64,000 nt of DNA. Source: Oscarella lobularis (taxonomy: Eukaryota > Porifera > Homoscleromorpha > Homosclerophorida > Oscarellidae). Positions within the stretch are counted from its first letter, which is position 1. Each line of letters begins with the position of its first letter. Below, in pieces: positions 55,801 through 64,000 of this stretch. The position numbers and the translations under genes were made by a program. Under the pieces are notes generated by a model, which saw only the letters and a program-made list of their open reading frames with translations, did no database searches and had not been told where the DNA came from. The stretch spans positions 806,001 through 870,000 of the forward strand of contig NC_089188.1 in the NCBI RefSeq assembly GCF_947507565.1. Reading direction: 5' to 3'.

Positions 55801-56849
55801 ATGCGGATCGCCTACTGTAAGTTAGCTCTCACACCAAAAGGCTAATATAGCATAATGATCCTTCGATAGGTGTTGCTTTTGTAGCAGCAGCAGCAATATC
55901 CCTTCAACTCCTCGTTTATCAATTTCGACTTCATAGCAGCCACCTTCGCATTAGATCTACTACGATTGACAACAGCATAGTCGCATCTAAATCTACACCC
56001 ACTAAAGCCAAATTAAAAGCCACCGTGACTCGAGTCGAACGTCGCTTTCGCGAGAGAAAGCAATGGGCTGAAAGCGCATGCAAACAGTTTCAGTCGGATC
56101 GACAACTTCGACGCCAGTTTCCTTCTAATCCGCGGGACACTTACTCGCGCCTGTACGTCGATGACAAGCATAAACTGATCTACTGTGCCGTACAAAAAGC
56201 GGGCTGTTCGTCGTGGAAATCGCTCGTCCTAGTGCTGACCGGAAAATATCCGAATCTCGAGAGTATAAAGCCCGAGGGCATACACGTATACAGACAGTAC
56301 AACTACTTGCAAAACTCCGCTTCAGCGGAAGAGATTCAGGAAAAGCTACGCACCTATACGAAGGTCATGGTGCACAGGGAACCGCTTGATCGATTTATGT
56401 CTGCCTATACGAATAAATTCGTTCGAGGTGACCCGGGATTTCTTTGGACAATAGGACGAAAAATTCTGCGTGAACGGGGTGGTTTGAGCGAGGAGCAAAT
56501 CATGACTGGTCGAGGAGTGCGATTCGACGAGTTCGCTTCCTACGTTGCGAAGTACGCCGCTCCCTCGAGCGTAAACCGTCATTGGCGGCCTGCTTCTGTC
56601 TTGTGCGAACCGTGTCTAATACGCTACGATTTTTACGCTTCGACTGGCACGCTTGATGAAGATACCGACTTCATCTTGAATGCTATTGGGGCACCTAAAG
56701 GGCTACGAGTACCCCATAAAAATCCGTCTTCTGACAAGCCGGATCTTACTGAGAGCCTAAGGAGCGTGAGTGCAGAGGTGCGAGGCCAACTGTTAGATTT
56801 ATATAAGCTTGACTACCTCCTATTTAATTACAGCATGCCAACCTTTTAA
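55801..56849 (+). CDS. Golgi carbohydrate sulfotransferase (CHST8-14/HNK-1ST type)
   Basis: It transfers sulfate from PAPS to glycan hydroxyls in the Golgi lumen. Two exons (55801-55816 and 55870-56849) give 331 residues. The start MRIAYCVAFVAAAAISLQLL forms a signal anchor right at the N-terminus (type II topology), then a basic stem. The PAPS-binding 5'-PSB loop is YCAVQKAGCSSWKSL (about 56180-56225) and the 3'-PSB is VMVHREPLDRFMSAYTNKF (about 56365-56415). NRHWRPASVLCEPCLIRYDF (about 56570-56640) is the conserved C-terminal block of the Sulfotransfer_2 family. It lies between the two ABCG copies on the opposite strand. The exact acceptor glycan cannot be told. Confidence 0.88.
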
Positions 56850-57402
56850 ATTTTTTCAGAAATAGTTTACCTTTTCTCCTCACTTGCCCACTCACGATTC
56901 CGGCCTTGAGTCCATACGGGCACACAGACGACTTCGCTGTCAGCTAGCTGTCCGTGTGAGAGAGAACTCGACGTTCTGGGTACTCCGACCGTGGATCCAT
57001 CCGTTATGACGCAAAGAACTCGGCGTGACGAGCCACCGCTGAGGATGAATCGATCAGCAGAGAAGTAATAAGTGTGGGTGTAGGAGGCAAGACGTCCTCA
57101 GATCTCTAGACCCCAAAAAAAGACATACACGTACGGGGTAATCCTGACCTCGGACAAAATACTGTGACTAAAATTATTTAATTAATTAATTCCTTCGACC
57201 AAACAATCAGTAGCGACTTTACGTAGCCACAACCGGATTCTTTGCACTGCCACCGTTTATATGAAGAAACTGCCGGTTGCACGCTCATTGACTCTTGAGA
57301 ACACCCCTAACAGCGGACAAGTCGGAGCCTCACTTCTAACTGTTTATTAATAATAATTGATTAATTAAATAATTGCACGAAGTTAAAGGGAATCTGTCAC
57401 TT
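56850..57402. other. Convergent spacer between sulfotransferase and ABCG copy 2
   Basis: No exon seen. A TTAATTAATTAATTAA-type run is at about 57178-57192. ACTTCTAACTGTTTATTAATA (about 57333) also occurs near 55036, a further shared fragment. Confidence 0.45.
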
Positions 57403-60233
57403 TTACTTCTCCGCTCTGTGCACGCGAAGCAGCAGTATCAATAACCCTGCTAAATAAAAGACTAGCAGCAGAGAGAAAAGGCAGATAATAGCTCGATGCA
57501 TATTATCCTAAATCACGTATAAGATATCGTTCAAGTGTATTACTACGCGCAAAAAAAATTACCTCATGTAAATCGAATGAAGTAAGGACAATTGATCCAT
57601 TTTTTAGGCAGCCAACATCTTCTGCTTTGCATGCTACAAGTGAAAAAATATTAATTGAAATGATCACGTTTTACATCACTAATTCTCAATGAAATTTTGA
57701 AAACAGAACAAAATTTTTTTGAAAGTTGTAGATATTAATTAAACTAGTCTTACTCAGTAGTGGAGAATCGGTCCATTCGTTTATCATAAGTGCTTCATAA
57801 CCATAGAAAAACCAGGAAGTCACTTGAATCCATTGAAAAAAGACGGGTCTAAAGATGTTACAAATCAAAACCTAACGCTAGTATCAATATTATTTTTACA
57901 CTGCTCCACGACGAATAAAGAATCCTCCAAAAATAAGAAAAGGAAGATAGGACGTTGGCCCTACAAGAGGCGATGGAGACAACACTGAGATCAAGTATCC
58001 TATACAGACCAGCATGTGCCCAAGAGAGACCTCAGTGGCATGTGTATTGCTCCTCACCAAATGACGATCCGGTTAACGCTATCAGCAAGCATAAGCCGGC
58101 AAAGGAGAAGAGTTTGTCAGAACTGTTGTTGAGTCCTATATGCGGGAACTGTGACAAATGAATGCGATTGCTAGTTCGTGCCAACCTATCATTAGGTACG
58201 CTATTGTTCCAAACATAATCACTTGAACGACAGCAAAAGGTAACTAAGTTGATTTCAGAAACTTTGAAGCGAACACTACGATATGAACCTCACATCAACC
58301 AAGGCTTTGGATAAGTAGAAGATTGTCGTTCGGTACAAGCGAGCTTTGTGATCTCTCAGAAAAAGAGGCACTTCCAAAGGAAAAGACTAAAGAAATTCAC
58401 AAAGAACCAAACGTAATACATGATTAATCAAAATCAAATTCGGTATTTTTAACCTGAAAAACTGCTGTGACTGAGCTCATTGACAGCTGCATGACTACAA
58501 ACCACAGAGCGCACGAAATCTTATGCATCCGCTTCTGATCGTAATCGGTTTGAAAGTACAGCAAGCCAACCAATAGCGTGACAATCTGAATCAAAACAAA
58601 GCCGCCGCCCAAGGTAACATACAGTACTTGTGCTCATCATTAAATTACCAAAACTTGGCCCAATTTGACTTTCACGAACGCTAAATCTCGAATAACAGAA
58701 AGCAAACTTCTCCACAACACCCATTGTATCTGTAGAACAATAGGAGCTTTGTACCTAAAAAAGATTTATAATGACAATGTCGAGAAATGGACGCTGCTGA
58801 CCATTGACTTCTCAGAGCGCTCTTTGAAAATTTTGTAGTGAAGGCCTACAAATACAAGTTTTTAAAACGAAGTTACATAGACTGTAAATAACTATCTATA
58901 ACATTCTCAGTGTTTCCTGTACAGTCTGCATCTTTGATTGCGATGTCCTCAGTAGAAGCAGCATCTCTTTCGATTTGCTCAAACGCGTCTGTAATTTCCT
59001 ATACGAAAGCCTCAACGAGAACGGAACATGCTCTTTCCTTACTCATCGCATACCTTAATTCTATTCCTACTTTCTATCTCGTCTCCAGGAACGATGGCGA
59101 GAGTGTGAATGTAAAAATCGGCTGGATTGTAGTCTTGAGGGCACGCGAGACCAAAGCGGCCGAAATGCTCTTTCGCCCCGACAGACGATCCGCAATAGGC
59201 GACTCTTCCTTCCGCTAGAAGAATAAGTCGATCGAACAAGGCGAAGACCTCCGACGACGGCTGATGAATCGTGCATATAATCGTGCAACCGCTCGCCGCC
59301 ATTTTTTGCAGCACGTGGACTACAGATTCGGCCATAAACGAATCGAGCCCTGACGTGGGCTCGTCCGCAAACAGGATCGATGGATTAGTAAGAACCTTGA
59401 CACACAAATCGACCAAGTACACAGGACGTTCTCGTCTCACCTCGCTGGCAACGGCTAATCGTTTCTTTTCGCCACCCGATATTCCCTTGATTTTACCGGG
59501 AATACCGATTTTGGTGTCCTTGGATTTATTCAAACCCATGGTGCTCATAACTTGATTAACTCGGGCCGCGGTGTCTTCCCTAGAATAATCAGATCTCATA
59601 CGTAGAGAAGCCTTTATGAAAAAAATGACGACGCAATAAGCAGCTCTTTTCTCTCCTCACCTGAAATCGCAAATGTTCGTGCACGGTCAAAGTGCCGACA
59701 AATAGATCTTCCTGCTGAACGTAGCCAACAAGACCACCAAGACTCATTCTGAACACTTCGAGTCCGTTCAAAAGAAGGCTTCCGCTCGTGCGAAGAGAAG
59801 ACGAACTGTGACGGGCCAATACGTTGAGCAAGGTCGTCTTTCCCGATCCACTGAGGAAAAGAAGCGACACGCAAAGTAAATGCTTTGCAAGGCTTCGCGT
59901 TGGCACTGTCGTCACCTTGCGCCCATTAGCGCTATCAACTGCCCCGGCTCAGCCATACCGCTCACTTATTGAACAAAAAAGCGTTAGTGAGACTGTCTGA
60001 AGGTTGTCTGCCCGACAATTTACCGTTTCTAAGAACGTGTTTTTCCTGTCCCTGTTTGACGCCTCTCATGCGTTCGCACAACGACGGCGACGATTGGGCA
60101 ACGGCACTGACGTTTGTCCACAAAAGCGCGGTTTTGACGTCTGGCACCGGCAGTTCAGTTCACGCCGTTCTTCAAGCCGGCGAATCAGTTCAGAGTGGAG
60201 CTCAAAGTCGGGCGATAGAGAGGGCAGTTCCAT
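57403..60233 (-). CDS. White-type ABCG half-transporter, copy 2
   Basis: Paralogue of 51545-54439 with the same exon plan. The start at 60233 gives [20 protein letters not shown]. The NBD is intact: [112 protein letters not shown]. The last exon ends LLRVHRAEK (57403). Compared with copy 1 one nucleotide is missing near 60165-60180, which puts the first 24 codons out of frame with [15 protein letters not shown]. The copy is disabled, or starts further in, or the base is a sequence error. Membrane exons differ slightly in length (an insertion near 57700). Confidence 0.82.
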
Positions 60234-61410
60234 GGGAGAGGCAGCGGCGCTGGATTCAGTCGTACTGAGGCGCTCAGCTGTTTTCAGGAGTATATATTGA
60301 GTGAGTCTCAATATGGCTATGTAGCCTGGGGGTAGCAACGTAAAGGACGTTCCACTGCAAGTACGTCAAGCGACGTTTGTTTTCTTCATTATGAAAGAAC
60401 ATTTTCGTTCGCCGAGTGGGGACCCCATTTTTGCTTTGAAAAGAACATCGCTTATAAATACTTCGATGTTCAGGTAGGTACGCAGGCGACGTCTAAGGAG
60501 GCGCTCTTCTCTTTCTCGTCGCTTTTCGTCGGCCAGTCAGCCGGTCAGTCAGTGCATGTTTGTGTTCGAAAGTAGAAGCAGGTGACGGTCAGACACAGAT
60601 GACGATTGCATTTGCATCTACATAATTGACAAGAAAACAGCAGCTGACGAGTCGTTAAGCTGCGTCAATGGCCAATGTCATTAATTAAGAACACTGCCGA
60701 CAGGTAATAGACATAGGTATTCCTCACCGATAATATGACGAAATTCATTGATTGCTGTCCAAATGTATAGCAATGCGATTTTTTCCTCGCCAGGTTTTTC
60801 GAGCCAGAACGCCGCCTGATCACGTAATTAATTTATATATAGAAGCGCTAGAAGAAAAGAGAAATATGTTACGAATTAGCTAATGACATGCCCCACTAGT
60901 CGTTACTGTATGACCAGTTCTTATCATCAATAGCCAATTTCTAGAAAAGGTTTCTACACTATACCGTTTCTCAATCTCATTCTGCTTCAGGACGCATCCC
61001 GCTATCGTCAATTTGCCTCCTTGGCTTATGCTTGAAGGCCGAAGGCGGGACGCTCTTGCACTCCTCGTTGTTTGCATGCGATGCGGTAAGAGCCGAAATG
61101 AGAGCAAGGCTTGCGCTCTGGACGTCCAAATAGACGTCGTTGTGAAGCGAGATAGCTCGCTGAACGCTTCTACGTTAGCGAAGGAGCCAATCTCGCTAAA
61201 ACACCTCTCATCGCACGTACAATTCTGTCTACAATCGCATATACCGATTTTTTTATCAGATTCTCAGCCACAGAGATAGCTTTCAGCGTCAGAAATGACG
61301 TTTTCGGTCATCAGCCCCCATCGCGCTTTCTAGCGCACGTTAGTCTCTGTTTCGTACACTCTTTTTTGTACCGATCCTCTCTATCTTCCTCTTCTTCATC
61401 AATGGATTCG
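60234..61410. other. ABCG copy 2 promoter and gene-free stretch
   Basis: 60335-60600 is homologous to the copy 1 flank and has GTCAG repeats (about 60525-60552). Frames at 60880-61107 (minus) and 61013-61279 (plus) overlap each other and match nothing I know. Confidence 0.45.
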
Positions 61411-62168
61411 ATATGACGCTTAAATGCTGGTATCTGCGTGGAAAAATTTTGTGGCTTTCACATAAGAACTTTCCTTAGGAGAGTTCGCTTTTTCTCATCG
61501 AAAAGGCGAGAGAGAATCGCGTGCATTGGAGACACACTCTCTCGAAGCGAGTACGACATCATAGCTTTGCAAGAGGTTAGAAAAAGCTGGACCAGTGGAT
61601 ACATCTGTGAATACCACGTGATCTTTTGCAGATTTGGTGCAAAGATGATTTCGAGTTGCTTTCAACTAAGCTGGCTCAGTCGTGTCCACATGCTCACTAT
61701 TTGGTTTTGAATTCAACGTGCTCGTGGTAGATTCCCTCGCAGCCTTTTCTCACATGCAAGCTGTAGTGGGAAGTGGTCTGTGCACTTTCTCCAAGTGGCC
61801 AATCGTTCAGACACTCTTTAGCCAATTCAGCTCTAAAAGCTATCCCGGAAGGATACTTGACGCCGGTTGGTTCGGTGGAAAGGGATTTGGGCTCACTGTC
61901 GTTGTCACCCCCAGCATGGCCTCCTATCTGTCATCAACACACACGTAGAATTAATTAGGCAGAACCCACTCTTCCCTTGATAAATTATTGAAACGTATAG
62001 TTTAATCACAAGCCCAAGTATTGTCGTGTCGCTCAAGCTCTTCAGCTTTGTCAATTCATTCGAGCTATGAAGTCGCAGCACCTTCTGGTGTGCGGCGACT
62101 TCAGCGATGTTCCAACTAGCGAAGTCTATCAGTTGATGACTCAAAGGGCAGGACTGCACGATTCTCAG
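61411..62168 (+). pseudogene. Neutral sphingomyelinase (SMPD2-type) fragment
   Basis: The exons follow SMPD2, a membrane-bound enzyme that cleaves sphingomyelin to ceramide: VRFFSSKRRERIACIGDTL and DIIALQE (61479-61575), IWCKDDFELLSTKLAQSCPH (61631-61700), VVGSGLCTFSKWPIVQTLFS and GRILDAGWFGGKGFGLTVV (61760-61905), GLLSVINTHV (about 61918-61947), QFIRAMKSQHLLVCGDFSDV (about 62055-62115). The reading frame is lost between GFGLTVV and GLLSVINTHV (about 61905-61918). Everything after AGLHDSQ is missing, including the catalytic His and the C-terminal membrane helices. It is therefore a truncated pseudogene. Confidence 0.75.
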
Positions 62169-62306
62169 TAAGCTCTATCGTATATCCAACCCATTCACTC
62201 TAGAGTCACTTAGTCCTAATCGAGATGGTCTATAATTAATTAATTAATTCGCCACACACACAGTGACAGTGACATCGAATTAGTTCACGAGCGCCTCTCG
62301 TCATAG

Positions 62307-63542
62307 TCACTTCAAAAATGGCGCAATGACTGTATTGAAGAGGTAGGTGTCGTGATCAGGGTGTAGAGGACACGTCACCTTGGCCCGACGCACCCGCGGG
62401 TGCCACGCGTCGGACTCGCTCAAGAAGGGAGAATAGCGCCCTTTCTCGCCCGTTTTCCCTGAAAAATCAAAATCGACGAGAAATGGGGTGTGACCAGAGG
62501 TGTGCACACGCACGTTTCGAAGATGCAAATCGCCATGAACCATACTATTCGAGTGCAGTGTGTCCAGAATTGACTTGAGCTGATCACAGAGCTTCTTTTT
62601 TTCATCTGACGTCGCAGCCGCAGCAAATTCTTTAATAGGCGTATTTGGGACAAACTCCGTGAAGATCATTTTCACGGAATGCCCTTTGATTTTGGAAGGA
62701 ACAATTTCAGAATCGATGAAGCGCGGAGCAAAATTCTTCTCGCTGCAAAAGTCCTGAACTTCTTTGCCGTACTTACGATTACGACGTATGAATTTGGCGA
62801 CGATGTGCTCATCGTTTTCTTTGACAACTTCAAACGTAGCGTTTCGAATGTGACGAACAAACGTGATTTTGCCAACCGCACTTGTCGTAAGAGGACGAGG
62901 CAATGAAACTTTGTCGTCAAACCCGACGGACGACAAACGTGGAATTGCGGCAGCCAGCCAGGCAAGAAATTTAGCAAAAGTTTCCTCTACATCTAAATGG
63001 AATGACGGAAAGACTTTTTCCGTTGCCAACTTTTCGTCATCTGTCCCGAAATAGACAGGGCACACACCAAATACATCAACTTGCATTGATTGATGAATTG
63101 CAATTGCAATCACAGGAGAGGCGTAACCGGGTAACACAGCATATCGCGCTGTACCGAAAGCTTCTACCATTGAGTTACCGCTCCCAGTATGACTTTTGGC
63201 TTTACAGACCACTTTCACACCTTTGAAGTGACATACAGCCACATCTGCCTTTGAAACCGTGTCCCCTTCATGTTTCAGTGGATGTTTGGTGAAGACTTGA
63301 GCACCGATCGGCACCAGAACTCTTGCCAAGGCAGCAGCAAATTCGGCTCTTAGTTCGGATTTGTTCTTATCCCAAGGTTGCGCTAGGCAAAATTTCTCAG
63401 CAGCTTCTCGAGACTTCTCGTCAGCCTCAACAGCGTCACTTAGCGAGATCAAAGAATCGAAGACTTGGTGACAAAGCGTTGACGGAACAATTGTGATGCG
63501 TCGCTGACAAAACGTTGTAGCAATTTCTGTGTTCCTTGCCAT
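62307..63542 (-). CDS. Nuclease-like + kinase-like effector protein, third family member
   Basis: A single-exon protein of about 411 residues starting MARNTEIATTFCQRRITIVP (63542); MTLSIY at 63572 is an in-frame alternative. The N-terminal half (about residues 60-190) has the strand-helix pattern of restriction-endonuclease-like folds around SKADVAVCHFKGVKVV. The C-terminal half (about 230-400) is a compact kinase-like domain: HIVAKFIRRNRKYG, VKMIFTEFVPNTPI hinge, MVHGDLHLRNVRV catalytic loop, LVDFDFSGKTGEKGRYSPF metal loop. The architecture is shared with copies A and B, but sequence identity is low outside the kinase motifs, so it is an old paralogue. Same CRN/FunK1-like class; role inferred. 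Confidence 0.65.
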   Translation of the reverse strand: MARNTEIATTFCQRRITIVPSTLCHQVFDSLISLSDAVEADEKSREAAEKFCLAQPWDKNKSELRAEFAAALARVLVPIGAQVFTKHPLKHEGDTVSKADVAVCHFKGVKVVCKAKSHTGSGNSMVEAFGTARYAVLPGYASPVIAIAIHQSMQVDVFGVCPVYFGTDDEKLATEKVFPSFHLDVEETFAKFLAWLAAAIPRLSSVGFDDKVSLPRPLTTSAVGKITFVRHIRNATFEVVKENDEHIVAKFIRRNRKYGKEVQDFCSEKNFAPRFIDSEIVPSKIKGHSVKMIFTEFVPNTPIKEFAAAATSDEKKKLCDQLKSILDTLHSNSMVHGDLHLRNVRVHTSGHTPFLVDFDFSGKTGEKGRYSPFLSESDAWHPRVRRAKVTCPLHPDHDTYLFNTVIAPFLK

Positions 63543-63590
63543 TTTATTAGGTCTATATATAGACAAGGTCAAACAATTACTAAATTTACA

Positions 63591-63791
63591 TCACAAGGAG
63601 AGCTTACGGCGGTTCACTGCTGTCTTCACTGCTGTCTTCACTGCTGTCTTCACTGCTGTCTTCACTGCTGTCTTCAGCATACAACACGTCACGTGATGAA
63701 CAAATAGAAACACGCCCACTTTACTTTTTCTTAACTCGTCTAAACTCTTCAATAAAGGATCGACTTTCTCGTCCAAACTCATTCTAGACAT
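63591..63791 (-). CDS. Possible upstream exon, with AVKT repeat
   Basis: The frame begins MSRMSLDEKVDPLLKSLDEL and runs into a coding-phase repeat. A donor (GTAAAG) follows DELRK, so the repeat may be intronic. I could not join it in frame to the next gene, so it may be 5' UTR or part of a separate gene. Confidence 0.3.
   Translation of the reverse strand: MSRMSLDEKVDPLLKSLDELRKSKVGVFLFVHHVTCCMLKTAVKTAVKTAVKTAVKTAVNRRKLSL
63613..63672. repeat. Five tandem copies of a 12-bp unit
   Basis: TTCACTGCTGTC is repeated five times without change, on the 5' side of the nuclease/kinase gene. A 12-bp period keeps the reading frame (AVKT on the minus strand). Confidence 0.9.
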
Positions 63792-64000
63792 GAAGACTTA
63801 AACCATTTTAGGAAAGGCAGCTATCATAAAACCCACTGCTCTTCGGGGCTTGCCATGGTGCAGAATATAATTCTGACAACAGAAAGACAAATTTGTTTTA
63901 GCAAAAAACACTGTACACTACTGTACACCCGCCGCGACTGGAAGTTCTGCCGAAGTTGACAGTGGGATGATGAAAAGGAAGCGAGCTAGTATAACTGTTT

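Noticed and set aside
63613-63672. CRISPR-like repeat
   Set aside because: The units are 12 bp and contiguous with no spacers; simple tandem repeat in a eukaryotic genome.

Overview
The window looks like nuclear DNA of an early-branching animal. It encodes animal or deep-eukaryote genes (SoxB HMG factor, cohesin SA/STAG, strawberry notch, TMTC, Golgi sulfotransferase, death-domain proteins, White-type ABCG pumps). They are packed a few hundred bases apart, and most are split by GT-AG introns of only about 35-60 bp. Compact genes plus an expanded death-fold and nuclease/kinase repertoire suggest a sponge (an Oscarella-like homoscleromorph is my guess; this is inference only). Introns and spacers are rich in TTAA microsatellites.

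Layout. 1-10 kb (minus strand): a coiled-coil/WD-like gene, then ORC5, RFC4 and eIF4A. ORC5 and RFC4 are only 85 bp apart. 10.3-16.2 kb: cohesin SA (STAG). 16.3-18 kb: two tandem death-domain paralogues sharing a Gly/Asn-rich amyloid-like motif. 18.1-19.1 kb: a probable mitochondrial ribosomal protein (mL37-type). 19.2-30.6 kb: two copies of an AKR7-type aldo-keto reductase. The left copy appears split by an ~8 kb insertion holding a lone ABCA exon, a Rab GTPase gene with a large inverted-repeat element in one intron, a transposon with 42-bp perfect inverted repeats, and a TcmP-like gene of bacterial type.

31-35.6 kb: a TMTC O-mannosyltransferase and an intronless MFS transporter. 35.6-37.7 kb: a Mutator-like MITE and a gene-free stretch. 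37.7-38.4 kb: SoxB. 39-44.1 kb: strawberry notch (SBNO) with an unusual C-terminal tail. 44-50.3 kb: a tandem segmental duplication; each unit holds a nuclease-like + kinase-like gene and SBNO exon 1 with its promoter. 46.9-47.4 kb: exons of a membrane protein between the units. 50.6-51.2 kb: a truncated CNDP dipeptidase. 51.5-60.2 kb: two White-type ABCG genes flanking a Golgi carbohydrate sulfotransferase. 61.4-62.2 kb: a broken neutral sphingomyelinase fragment. 62.3-63.8 kb: a third nuclease/kinase gene.

The left third is largely a chromosome-replication and cohesion neighbourhood. The right half is an actively rearranging accessory region, with exon-sized fossils of SBNO, ABCG, AKR7, CNDP and SMPD2. 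The most novel items are the tandem death-fold proteins, the nuclease/kinase family spread by segmental duplication, the TcmP-like gene, and the PIP-like/SIM/UBZ4 tail of SBNO. All intron-exon models were read by eye from splice signals and family similarity; no search was run.
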